Origin: Phellopilus nigrolimitatus
Taxonomy: Eukaryota > Basidiomycota > Agaricomycetes > Hymenochaetales > Hymenochaetaceae
Direction of reading: 5' to 3'
Assembly: GCA_021029095.1 (NCBI GenBank)
Contig: JAJOHG010000020.1
Span: 124,001-188,000, forward strand
Length of the DNA stretch: 64,000 nucleotides
Of the stretch, positions 53,577-64,000 are shown in pieces. The notes below the pieces were generated by a model. That model was not told where the DNA came from. It did not search any database and worked only from the letters and a program-made list of their open reading frames with translations. The first letter of the stretch is position 1, and each line of letters opens with the position of its first letter. Both the position numbers and the translations under genes were made by a program.

Positions 53577-56312
53577 TGGAAACAAAAACGAAAAAACTGC
53601 GTTTCGGGACTCGAATTGAGTGAGACTGGTCGAGATGGGCTCGCAACGGAGGCAAAAGCGACAAGGAGGCTTTGGTTGTCGAAGAGTCAATGCGGCGGAG
53701 GCGCACAGAACAAAAAACAGTAGGCGGTGTGTGGGCCATTGTAGTCACAAAGGGCTCAATCTTTATAGCATTTTCGACTTCGCAGAGCCTCCGTTCCAGT
53801 GGTGAAGATGCGCAATTCATAGACCCCGATCGGGCAATGCTCAGTTTAGGGACTGACGTAGAATCGCCTCAGGAAGGCGCTTGGAGTGGCTCAAGCCGCT
53901 GAACAGTTAGAGCCCCCAATTGTCGTTGCTAGCGCTTTTTGTTGAGCCCGCGAACGAGAAGAAATGGAAAAGGCGCGAAGCGTGCGCGTCGCTTTTGTGT
54001 CGACACTCTCCTGGCGCGAATGCACATGTCTACAGACGTCTCTCCTGAAATGAAGAAAATTACGAGCACGATGGGCAGCCAGACAATAACACAGAAATGC
54101 GGTGTGATGAGCGTGAGTAGTAGTGTAGGACGCGATGGGGAACGTGAAAGAGATAGAAGGTTCAGCCGAGGATAAGACAATTGAACAGAACCCTGATCAC
54201 TTGCCTTTTCTGTCCACTCACCATTCCGTCTCTCCGAGCTGGAAGTTTCTCCCAAAACACATTGCCTGCTATCCAAATTTACCTCCGTGTGGATCTATGT
54301 GTTTCATGCATTTAGCTTGCCATTCTAGTAGAAGAGTTAGTTCGCGGCTCCTTTCTTTCTAGAGTCAGGTATCGTTAAAACCAGCAGGCACGATCTTCCG
54401 GACCACACCACACTCTAGCTCACTCTCAAGAACCTCTCCAGAAGTGGTTCATGTTTAAAACGCGCCTGAGGTATGGTCAATGGTCAACCTATCTTTACAT
54501 GCTAATCTCAAGGCGACATGGCTCATATAGACAAGTAGCAGTTTTCGGGGTCTTTTTAACTTATGGTCGCTTATGAAACATCGATTATTCATGATCTCGC
54601 CATCGAAGTTCAACTTGCTTTTGTATTCTTGCCGTCGCTAACTTCGACATCTGTTGACCGAGCTTATTGTGCAACTCATCTCGTCTGGATGATTCTCTTC
54701 AATATTTCGGGATGATTGACGCTTAGTGCTCTTGTAGAGTCGCAGTCTGGTCACAACTGACAGTTCAGGATGACGCTTAGCAATTTAAATCGGCTTCGTG
54801 ATCACCCCTTCGAGCTGCATAATTGTTCTGGTTCTTATTGCATTCTTCAAGACAATTGAACGACCCTTTCTAGATAGATTGTGCGCCGATCACTCTGAGT
54901 TCGCGTCAGAACCTCAAAAGTCAAAAGAGCGGGCGAATCGTCCTTATTACCGAGCGAAGGTTTAACTGGTCTTTATTCTAGATAAATCGCTCTTACAGTC
55001 TACAGAAAACGCTTGACCGACTTAACATATCACCCAATTAATAATCAAATACGAGGCCAGTGTTTCCGGGGAACCATTTGGAGCTCCATTTACTTCGGAA
55101 ACTTTGTGAGATACGATTTAACTCTAAAACACGGAGCCTGACGCATTTCGTTATACTAAGCCTCCGCCAGCCTTCCCGTACATGTATTCCAGTAATTACC
55201 ACGGCGAAGAAAAGATATGGGATCAAACTGCGAATCATGTCATGATCAGCGCCTCCTTTCGTCAGCCAGTGCCGCGGCACACGCATTAGGGTTTACCAAA
55301 GTTAAATGGAGAGAGAATGCGAGAATGGAGAAGAAAGGTCCCGTGAGTACGGCTACCTCAAACATGTTAGAAATGTGGATACGTTTAACTTCCTGCATTT
55401 CTTGAGGCGATCGGCAGATCATCCTAATCTGCTCTGCAGGATTCTTTATGGGTGCGATAAATGTGATGGAAATCCGTAGCCACAAGCGTCTGTGTAGTCC
55501 TCGTTGTTCCGAATAAACCCAAGAGAGATCCCGGCGTCTTAAAAACAAGAAGTCTCTGGAGATCGGGCTTTCCATTCCTTCGATATGCAACACTAGAACA
55601 TGCTTCTGGAAAGTCGGCGCGTTCCCGCAGTTACCGAACCGCGCGCTCAGCTTCCAAATTGGCCCGTGTCTACCGCTGCGCGCCTTGGCACCGGGACCGT
55701 AGCGCCAATCATCAAGCTTAACGCCCCTTTGTCCTGTGCTGATTTTGTTCCCTTCTTCTCAAACCTTATACCCGTGTTCAAATGTGAATGCGTCCGAGGC
55801 TGATATTCTGGTCTTACTGTCATATGCGCAGCTCTCTATTCTTCGCTGTAACAGTGACGGGAGCTGTATCTGATGTAGAGCGTCTGATAAGGAGAATCCT
55901 CAAACCAGACAGTGTGTTCTCGTATTCGCGAATACTACAATGACTGTTCGGTTAGCGCGCGGGACGTGGTAGGTGCTCTTGTTCTCATATTGAGTTTCTC
56001 TAACACGCCTTCTGATACCTGGCGCGTTGCTGTGTAGGAAGATTGCATTTGATGATGACCAGAAACTGTTTTTGACTGTTTCTTATCTTGTTTTCTAGCG
56101 ACCTCCTGTCTGATTGGACTGGCCGTAGGCAATAAGGTGAGAGAATATGCTCCTTAAAGGAATAATTAATCTGGAAGATGCTCTCCTTCTTTTTGTTTGC
56201 AGGACTGACACATGCTTGGCGCTTCTATTCAAGAATAATTAAGTCAGGACAGCTTTCTCCTGCAGGTGCTTTATGATAATCTAAAGACTCGTAAACGCTT
56301 ACCTTCAAATAT
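53577..56312. other. Intergenic
   Basis: No supported gene. Minus-strand frames at 55038-55286 and 55246-55593 each hold one hydrophobic stretch (SLIPYLFFAVVITG; EVAVLTGPFFSILAF) and could be two exons of a degraded membrane protein, but no start or family is visible. Confidence 0.5.
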
Positions 56313-56800
56313 CTAGTTGAGACAAGCATTAAGGATACCTTGATCAAAGGTTATGTCAAGTGGTAGTCCCGCCCACCTCCAGCAGTGCAGGGCATTGTGC
56401 CCCGGTACGTAAATTATGTTGCCACTGGCAGACCTAGAGTTGAGGCGGCGTCGTGATTTGCGCAAATTTCCGATAATGTACCAAGTATCGTGCGATAATT
56501 GAACGCAATGTACATATATACCTAGCTTCAATTGATAATTCACAAGTGTGCAAATCTGGGTTGAGTTTCAGTATATTTGCCACTCCGTCCTCTTCTGGAA
56601 TAAAGTACCCTTCAAGCTTCAGATGTATTAAACTGCGTACAAAAAGCTGCAAGAGAAGACGACACAGAGGATGGCGGTAACCAAGAAGTATCTATTGGTA
56701 ATACTGTAACGCTCGCTTGAAGCAGAGGCGATTCTTTTCCTTGTTGGTTTGAAAAGAACGATCCATATAGTTGGATTTCAAATGCGCGAATTTGGTGCAT
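56313..56800 (-). pseudogene. Possible F-box/LRR gene relic
   Basis: Overlapping minus-strand frames read QIRAFEIQLYGSFFSNQQ and, in another frame, SLIHLKLEGYFIPEEDG followed by ILKLNPDLHTCELS, which has the leucine spacing of the repeat part of mushroom F-box proteins. No F-box, start or consistent splice model is present. Probably a fragment of a dead gene. Confidence 0.4.
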
Positions 56801-58640
56801 CAGTTCTATTGGTGAACGTTGCGTAGAATGTCATATTTTAATATTGTGTCCGATTCCGAACTCAGGCTGCCACCAAATCAGGTGATCTTCAGCTTTGTCA
56901 GCAGCCCAATTAGAATGGTGAGCGTGATCACAGGCTGTCATGTCAATGTCACGATGCGTGCCTCCCTCACATTGCAAGCGTATCCTCGCACCGTCTGACA
57001 GTCTGAAGCGCGTTTTTCAAGGCTGAATTCCAGGTCATGCGCCTACAACAGCGACGGCGTTAGTTCCTAGCCTTGACGATCTGAAGGTATATACGGATTT
57101 CGACTTAGTCCTTGCATTTTTACCGATGTCCGCTCCTACGGTCACTGAATCGCTGAATGTCCGCAACTGGTATGTAGAATTCCGGGCGCTTTGATAAAAC
57201 TTGCAGTCACTTATCCAGTTGGCGTAAACTGAAACCCGATGATTCAATGACCGTGTTGGAAGATTCACATGCTGTTGTTAGCGAAAATGTATGGCTGTCC
57301 TGACGTATGTAGCACTTTTTTCTCTGCCTCTTGTATGACCACGGTAATGATTTAATCTCGTTACTTCATACCATCCCAAACTGCAACTCAATCTCAATCA
57401 TCGCGACCGCTGATATCCAATTTGAGGCGCGAATCTGCGGTAGCTCATGATCACTGGTTTCCCTCTGGCGCTTTCATCGATTGAGGCGAGATGCCATACA
57501 TCAAGCGTCGCGAGTATTCTCGGTCAAAGCTAATATTGGGTTTTCTCTGTTTTCTCTGGCTCTTGGATTTCGAGCCTTATAGAAAACAAGCTTGTGACCT
57601 AGGGCGGCCTTTTACCCAACTAAGTTTGTACAGCTGTATTCTACGACGACTGCTCGAACTCGGCGCTACTCTTTAGCTCTTGCTTTATTAGGACCACCAA
57701 ATAGTTCTGATCCTTGTTTCGGCTCTATGGCAACTTCACAACCTTACCAATACCCAAGCAGTTTCCCAGTGATACAGCATAATTAATGGCAGACCGTGGG
57801 GCATCTTTCAAGATGTATCGGCAAATCATCGTCCTCTTCTGTATGCCTGCCATCACATGCACTGTTGTCGAATGAACCGTGAGTATGATCAGCTTAGTGA
57901 TGTGCATTCTTACTACTAAGTATTGCGCTGACCAGGGACACGCAGAACAAACCGACAATGTGTAGTCTTATCTTCAATCCTTTTTACTGTGGAAGAACTG
58001 ACAGTGCTTTTTGGTCTTGTGAAGACAGTTCGGGTCACATCGCTTATCCGTCCCTTGGAAATTATAGATTCGCCTCTGCACTACTCTTTTCAGCTCATTC
58101 CTTCTGCGGAACCTCTCTCTCTTGCGCAATTAACTTTAATTTTGGCAACATCTGATTTGCCGCCCTTAGTCTATGCCTCCGTATTTCCTTTTCAATGAAC
58201 GGTGCTCATCACAAACCGGACTTCGTGAATGACTTATTACAGCATCATCAATTTTGAAGAGCCACATTACTGTGCGCTGCTGACGCTGGTACAATCTTTC
58301 TCGCCTAGATAAAACCGCATCTTTGATGAGGAACGTGAACGACGTACCCTCGCACCGTCCGGTCACTTGTGTCATAAGGCCCAGTATTCTGTCGTGAGTC
58401 AACAGGTCGTCCTACATCTTTGAAGCACAAATAAAGTCGCCGGTTTCCCATTTCGTCCCACGTGAGTCCTATTTCCCTTACTCCGAGAAACCGCCACTTC
58501 CGGAACTCTCCTATTAGCTAGCCGACAGATTTTACTTGGGTTGCATTGCTCAAATGCTCGTGTGGCTCAATTTGGCACTACGCCTTCACTGTTTTCTTGG
58601 ACGTTCTCAGCTGTGGATGTAGGAATGGCTATACACTGAG
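56801..58640. other. Intergenic
   Basis: Short frames only. I see no gene and no repeat. Confidence 0.6.
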
Positions 58641-58643
58641 CTG

Positions 58644-58651
58644 TATAAATA
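58644..58651 (+). promoter_or_regulatory. TATA box of the small secreted protein gene
   Basis: tataaata, 61 bp upstream of the ATG; a strong match at a typical distance. Confidence 0.75.
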
Positions 58652-58704
58652 CAAGGAGCATATCGCTTTCTAGTCCTCGTTCACAAGCACCTTCTCGAGC
58701 AACA

Positions 58705-59153
58705 ATGAAGATCTCTGCCTCTACTATCGCCCTCACTTCCATCGTTTTCGCGTATGCAGCTGTTGCGTCACCTGTACCAGTTGGTCTCTCATCCTACCGT
58801 TTCCTCAAACCAGTACTGAGATGCAAATGTTTTGTTTTTCTCAGTGTCTAGGCTGTGAGAATGATACATTCAGCACGGGATCCAGGTCTCCCTCGTCAAT
58901 GATTACGACTCCGACTGCGGTTTCCATACTCTCGGTCTCAGGCAATACGCCCGGCCAGAATTGTATCGATTGCGTCCAGAAAACCAAGACGAAAACGGAT
59001 GTTGTTGAGGACGAGAAACACAACTTCCCCGCGGCCTTCCCTCCATACCCGAGTACGACCCCTACATTACCCGCGATCTCGAACGCCGACTGTGTCGGCT
59101 GTGGGCAGGACCACATGACGACCATTGCAACTGCGGCGTCGCTCGCGAGTTGA
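58705..59153 (+). CDS. Small secreted protein with C-x-x-C motifs (family 1)
   Basis: Exons 58705-58779 and 58845-59153 (65-bp intron, GTTGGT...TCTCAG) code for 127 aa. Exon 1 is a clean signal peptide (MKISASTIALTSIVFAYA, then AVASPVP). The mature part starts directly with CLGCENDT and has two more motifs, NCIDCVQK and DCVGCGQDHMTT, separated by Ser/Thr/Pro linkers. A partial gene at the right edge of the window has DCAGCGQDTSTI and ends DCAGCEHDG, so this is a family with the motif [DN]-C-x-[GD]-C-[GEV]-[QNH]. Function unknown: a metal-binding, disulfide-linked or cell-wall role are all possible. The stop may be recent, because motif-like sequence continues downstream. Confidence 0.75.
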
Positions 59154-59320
59154 GCCTTGCGTCGCCTGTGAACACGACGATTGACTTCGGCTCTGACAAG
59201 AAAATGTATAAATCCTTGTTCGCGCGGGACGCGACTGCGGTGCCTGCAATTGCGATATGACTCGTAGGCCGGAGTGCAACTACGGCCTCTGTCGGCTGCG
59301 AACAGGGAAACCATGCTTGA
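59154..59320 (+). pseudogene. Degenerate C-x-x-C repeat units downstream of the secreted gene
   Basis: After the stop, further motif-like codons occur in shifted frames: EPCVACEHDD, DCGACNCDM and SVGCEQGNHA followed by TGA. Three units in about 165 bp, spread over different frames, suggest that the ancestral protein was longer and lost its C-terminal repeats through small indels. Confidence 0.45.
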
Positions 59321-60007
59321 GTGACTTATAGATACCGAGCCTATCGTGTGCCTTCTGCACTGCGCCTTTCCTGCTATTATTGACGTCCTTAGCAGAGATT
59401 ATGACTACTATTCAAGCCTTAATTGTTCTATAACTGCTCTTTTAGGAGATATCTCGTCTAATGTATCCATCGCATCCTATCCGTTCCCAATTCCTTCAAC
59501 ATTCCTATTTTATGGCTTTAACATATCCCAGTCTTACACTTTATTTTCATTTATGCGTCAGCCGAGGCGGTTTCCTTCCTCGGACAGTTTTTCAAACGTC
59601 CACTCCCGATAAAGGAGCTATCCTTTACCTTGTTCCCTTCCGATCTTTATCCGAGCACCCTTGAAATATATAGACGCGTTGGTGTGCGCCGACGCATCGT
59701 AATGCCACAAATAATATACTATACTGGCTTCTCACTTTTCATTTATTGACTCGGACGAGTCTGGTTCGAGTGCATAGCGGAGCTAATAATCTCGGCCCAC
59801 ATTCCAGCTTTCATTATGATGACACTGAATTCCACGAGCATGAAAGTCGGCCATGAAACTGGTGCTTTGCTAAGTCGTATCGATACATTTTTAGCGACAA
59901 TTCCTAGATTATATGTAACATGGGAAAATGGGATTTGAGGTATGGTGATAAGTAATACACAACTGAGGCAAATTGAATAAAAATACAGCATACGCATCGC
60001 AGAAGAT
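59321..60007. other. Intergenic
   Basis: Lies between convergent genes; AT-rich. No gene supported. Confidence 0.6.
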
Positions 60008-61115
60008 CTATGATATCTCCTCCATGTCATCGTCATCGTCATCATCTTCGTCGTCGTCTTCATCGCCATCATCATCCATGTCCATATCAGGCTCCGCTTT
60101 CATCAAAGCAGCCGCATCGCCTATGTAATCACCAGCTTCCGATTTAACCTGTACCCATGTAAGTTAGCCAAGCGGTCGAGAAAACACAAAGCCGCGGCTT
60201 ACCGAGTCTTTGAAGTTTGGCTTAAGCTCGTACATGCCATTGAACTCGCCGCTACGGTGTAGGTCCGCGATCTCAGCTAGAACCTCCTTAAGATATGCCT
60301 CAGGCTGCTCAGTGCGATTACGCAAGTCCTTCGCTGACCAGCGTGGCCGCTCGCGGTACAATGCAAAGAGCATGTCGAGAAGTTGGTTGCGAGGCATACG
60401 CGCGAAGCGTTCGAACGTACCCTTTGCGGGTTTCGGCTTCGTTTTCTGGGACGCGAGTTGTAATAAAGGAGGAAGAGGACAGCATAATACGTACCACTAG
60501 AGATGAGAACCCGTTTGCTGCCGTGCCAATGCCGCTGCCGATCATGTTCATGCGGCCTAGCCCACCAGCCTCCGCCTCGTCCATGACCTTCACGGTGCGC
60601 TTCGGCGTGTTCGCAGCTAGCGTGCGCTGCTTCATACGTGTGCGATACGCATCCGTCAACATGGGCCGCATGTTGCAATCGTGCTTCACGCGTCCCGTCA
60701 GGATCGTCGTTCGCGCTCGCGATCCAGGCGCCTTTTCACGCTCGGCGACGACGATTTGGTTGTCCACTGTGTCGTTCACCATGTCGAGCTCGTACTCTTC
60801 GAATGTGCCTGGGATGAGCTCAGGTTGCAGTTTCGCTTCCTCGCTGTCCGGGTTTGGCGGTTTGAAGGGCACGAGAAGGACAATTCGCTGACGGTTGGTG
60901 CGTGGGTCCTTGTCGTACACGCGCATTCTCGCCAAATGTACTCCTTCCTTGTCGACAGCACTCCAACGTTCCATGAGATGCTTTGGTACCTTTACTGACC
61001 AAACCCGTCCGCCTCCTTGGTCCATCATGAGGTGTTCATCTGGGTCGGGTTGCGTCTCCTCTTCTTCCTTGATGTCATGCTCTTGTGGCTTGATATCCTC
61101 CACAATTTCGTCCAT
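60008..61115 (-). CDS. TFG2: Transcription initiation factor IIF subunit beta (RAP30/Tfg2)
   Basis: Exons 61115-60495, 60445-60203 and 60148-60008 code for 334 aa. The N-terminal TFIIF-beta dimerisation domain is recognisable (GRVWSVKVPKHLMERW; KTRP-like PRTNRQRIVLLVPF; YELDMVNDTVDNQIVVAERE; RVKHDCNMRPM). The C-terminal winged helix reads RMPRNQLLDMLFALYRERPR, then WSAKDLRNRTEQPEAYLKEV and YELKPNF. The protein ends in a strongly acidic tail (MDDDGDEDDDEDDDD). It pairs with TFIIF alpha and escorts RNA polymerase II to promoters in the nucleus. The start is the ATG of MDEIVEDIKP; a non-ATG extension is not needed. Single copy and essential in fungi, so a good anchor for synteny. Confidence 0.95.
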
Positions 61116-61410
61116 TTTCACAAGTTACAGAAAATGAGACAACAGCAGCTGAAGTAGCTTATCCAGAAGGGCTGCCACGGATTTACAAAGCCAACAAATG
61201 GAGATGGTGAGTGGAGACAGACACAGTCAGACCAGCGTCACTGCCGCTGCCGTGACCATAATGACTAAGCCTTTTCCCCAGAATGGCTGTCACGGCACCT
61301 GAAATAAACGTGACATCGGACTTCACCTGCGAGGCTGCGATTCCCTCTCACTGCTCTTGCACACGTTTTGTCTAATTTCTCGCAGAAGGCACAGAATATA
61401 CCAGGAAAAG
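61116..61410. promoter_or_regulatory. Shared divergent promoter region
   Basis: 295 bp separate the ATG codons of TFIIF beta (minus) and the Rossmann protein (plus). There is no clear TATA box for either. Contains actgccgctgccgtgacc and a cttttcccc stretch. Confidence 0.6.
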
Positions 61411-62544
61411 ATGAAGAGCTATGTGGACATCCTTATCCTTGGTGCGGGTTGGACTTCCGACTTTCTTATACCACTCTTGCGCAACAACAACATCACCTTC
61501 GCCGCTACGACTCGTGATGGACGGACGCGTTCAGGCTACGCCACCATCCTGTTCCAATTTGACCCAAAATCCGAGATTCATCATCATTTAATAGTCTTCC
61601 AAATGCACAGACCGTGATTGTGACCTTTCCGATCTACAAGAGTGGCGCGTCGGAGGGACTTGTGAAGTTCTGGAAGGAAACACATGCAGAGTCGAAGGCC
61701 GCATTTGTACAGCTCGGATCGACGGGGATTTGGAACGTCAGTAAAGATATACCATTAAAACGTACAATCTTGACTAGAGATTCTAATGCAAAATTGAAAT
61801 CCGTAGGGTGACCCTACCGCACAAGGCACCCAGCCTATCTGGTGTGATCGTCACTCCCCATTCGACAACGCGAACGATCGCGCTCGCGCTGAGATAGAAT
61901 TTTTGAACTTGAGCGAGAAAACCCCGACAACCGTTTTGAACCTGAGTGGGCTCTGGGGTGGCCAGCGCGATCCGCACAACTGGATACAGCGTGTTGCCGG
62001 TAGCAAGGAGGAACTAGCCAAAAAGGTGACAAACTGCAGCACTTCTTTATCGTCTTCCTCCTTCTCTGTATTATTGAAGGATATGTTTTCTTTCTTTCTT
62101 TTATGCTTCACGGATACGAGACTGACGTTTGAGTAATCTCCTTGATATGAATTGTAGGGAAATATTCACCTCATTCACGGGATCGACGTCGCTCGCGCCA
62201 TCCTCGCCGTACACCAGAATTTTGAGGCTTCCAAGGGCCAACGTTGGCTCCTCACCGACTGCCGCGTTTACGACTGGTGGGACCTCGCATCTGCATGGGG
62301 TGAACCCGACGCTCGCGCACAGTCTGAAAAGACGGAACAAGATGACATTCGTACGCCAGGTACCCTTGTTCTGTCGACGCCAGCAGTTCTCGGCCCTCAG
62401 CCCGGCTGGGTGAGGGAACTCATGGCGGAGACTGGCGTCCATGCGTTGCCGCGCGGCCCTGGAGCCCTAGAGCGCGTGCTCGACAGCCGAGAATTCTGGG
62501 ACACATTTGGAATCAGTCCGGCGAAGACGCTCTTGATACCGTAA
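61411..62544 (+). CDS. NAD(P)-binding Rossmann-fold protein (epimerase/YeeZ-like)
   Basis: Exons 61411-61550, 61595-61736, 61807-62025 and 62158-62544 give 295 aa. The N-terminal dinucleotide motif DILILGAGWTSDFLIPLL follows the G-x-G-W pattern of atypical SDR proteins such as bacterial YeeZ. Later blocks are TVIVTFPIYKSG, VQLGSTGIW, VLNLSGLWGGQRDP, NIHLIHGIDVARAILAVH and RWLLTDCRVYDWWDL, which keep the order of the epimerase family. The first join is uncertain: the 44-bp intron (61551-61594, weak donor GTTCCA) would remove FQFDPKSE, a segment whose FDP motif I expect to be kept, so a frameshift near 61590 is an alternative. The catalytic role is unknown; no signal peptide. Confidence 0.78.
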
Positions 62545-63734
62545 AAATTACTGCCCATTAAATATATGATTTCAAAGAGAACTATTTGGGACTTGGTCGA
62601 CCGTATATGAAGAACTCATCTGTACTTATACGTTGTAACAGGTTAGTTGTCTCTGATATTTCCATGTTGGTTTCTTATAAGTTGTCATATATTCTCGACA
62701 AGGCAGTGTACTCTGAGCAGATAATTTTAGTTAGCGGTTACTTGACTCGAGCTAGCAGTGCATCTACATAGGCAACGGTGAGTGATGATGCAACAGTACG
62801 TTCCGTTATTTAAGGGGGTCTGACTCACTTATAACCACAGACACGAGTTTCAGTGTTTCGCTTTCGATCGACGTGCAGTACTATCGGGGATAGATGCAGA
62901 GACTCACAACACCGATGGACCCGTTAGAGTGAGCGTGTTGCGAAAACACTAACGATGTAAATCAGTGATCGACGCAGCAATCTGGATCGATAAATGGACC
63001 AGCATCAACGCCAGAAGTGAGCTAAAAGCGGAAGTATTTTCATGACTCAGTGCACACTGCGCTCTTACTTTGCAACTCCCTCTCGTCCTCGCAGGGAAGA
63101 TATAGCTACAGGCTGATAGCATCAGCGCAGTATGTCGCACAGGTCAGAGAAGGACGAGCAGTGAGTCATACATGTGCTCGCCTGCGGATGACGCAAGTAA
63201 GTGCAAATTATAATCACTTATGTAGGGATTCTTGAACTAGTACAGCGTTTCAAAAAAAGTGACCAAACGAAAGCCAATTCAAGCAAAAACATTGGGAAAC
63301 ACGCCATAAATATAATTTGAGGATATACAAAGTAGAGTTACAAATAGTAGGATAACGTAGCTAAATGATTAAAATTTAAGAACACGATAAGACCCTGTGT
63401 GTAGCGAACAAAGTATACTTGAAAAAGAGAAGCGGAGTATCGATTATATGTGCCCTATATCTGAGTATTAGAAAAGTAAGAGCCTTGTAGCGATAGATTC
63501 CAAAAATAAGGGTGATCAAATAGCTAATAAAAGATAGAGAAGGTCCAGAAAGTAAAATACGTTGGATGCTGAATAGAGAAAATGCCAATTAGGTTCCGTA
63601 GAAGTAGAGTCACGGGTGGTGGAGTAGATGAAATCCCAGTGGACATGGGTCAGAAACTCGTCAAAGTCCCTATGATACCAATCAGTTTAAATATAAGCAA
63701 ATGAGTCAATACACATACGGTTTGGCGGTCCATA
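62545..63734. other. Intergenic, AT-rich
   Basis: No supported gene. Very AT-rich from 63230 to 63600; could be the 3' flank of the secreted gene at the right edge. Confidence 0.6.
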
Positions 63735-64000
63735 TCAGCCGTCATGTTCACAACCAGCACAGTCACGGGTAATTGAACCGTGTGGGACAACGCTAGAGCT
63801 CGTGCTCTCTGAAGATGTCGAGGTCGCAGATTGAGATGAAGGTAGAGGGAGAGGGGGTAAACTATAGCCGTCATTGCTCCGGTTTATCGTCGCAGAAATT
63901 GTCGAGGTGTCCTGGCCGCAGCCGGCGCAGTCTTGAGACAACTCGAGGGAACGATTTTCGGAGCCCGCTGTCCGCCTAGCAGCAATCGATGGAAAATGCT
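63735..64000 (-). CDS. Small secreted-type protein with C-x-x-C motifs (family 2, partial)
   Basis: The 3' part of a minus-strand gene, open to the window edge. It reads LELSQDCAGCGQDTSTISA, then a Ser/Thr/Pro linker (LPLPSSQSATSTSSESTSS) and ends GSITRDCAGCEHDG with TGA at 63737-63735. The first motif matches DCVGCGQDHMTTIATA of the gene at 58705, so these two are paralogues about 5 kb apart on opposite strands. The start and signal peptide lie beyond the window. Function unknown. Confidence 0.7.
   Translation of the reverse strand, partial: HFPSIAARRTAGSENRSLELSQDCAGCGQDTSTISATINRSNDGYSLPPLPLPSSQSATSTSSESTSSSVVPHGSITRDCAGCEHDG

Noticed and set aside
1..64000. CRISPR arrays, prophage, insertion sequences, bacterial operons
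   Set aside because: No spaced repeats, ribosome-binding sites or transposase frames; gene structure is eukaryotic throughout.

Overview
This window is nuclear DNA of a basidiomycete fungus, most likely an Agaricomycete (mushroom or polypore). The evidence is dense short introns (about 44-70 bp, GT-AG with a few GC-AG), TATA boxes 60-140 bp upstream of start codons, and typical gene families: a FunK1 kinase, a MYND zinc-finger protein, an F-box/LRR gene, a KRE2/KTR mannosyltransferase, a Zn2Cys6 regulator with a fungal_trans domain, and a PHO84-type transporter. I saw no operon-like layout, CRISPR array, tRNA, rRNA or virus. Gene models were spliced by hand. All joins conserve reading frame except where a frameshift is reported.

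1-13.5 kb: the 3' part of a proline-repeat hypothetical gene. Then come three tandem paralogues of a HAD-type sugar/glycerol phosphatase (3.3, 8.4 and 11.2 kb, all minus strand). Each carries a large disordered insert. A phenol-hydroxylase-like FAD monooxygenase lies between copies A and B. Copies A and C share a nearly identical 5' half and promoter, while B and C share flanks, which suggests gene conversion.

13.5-20.5 kb: a tandemly duplicated pair of small genes that differ in an 18-bp acidic repeat, a truncated RanBP2-type zinc-finger gene beside copies of a ~160-bp direct repeat, and a 10-exon phosphate:H+ symporter gene.

20.5-36.5 kb: a 239-bp tandem duplication and a three-member family of unrecognised genes: intact on the minus strand at 22.8 kb, decayed at 33.6 kb, intact on the plus strand at 35.2 kb. 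The first two belong to a 1.4-1.5 kb segmental duplication. Between them are a FunK1 kinase, an acidic-tail protein and a 918-aa single-pass membrane protein.

36.8-54 kb: a 1375-aa Zn2Cys6 transcription factor, a ~5-kb gene-poor stretch, an F-box/LRR gene with a frameshift, a GT15 mannosyltransferase with one apparent 1-nt loss, an SDR lacking the canonical Tyr/Lys pair, and a MYND protein.

54-64 kb: a gene-poor stretch with an F-box relic, then a small secreted protein with C-x-x-C motifs, TFIIF beta in a head-to-head pair with a Rossmann-fold protein, and at the right edge a partial second member of the C-x-x-C secreted family. That small family is the most novel-looking item here. The HAD cluster and the G/H/I family are the best examples of local gene birth, conversion and decay.
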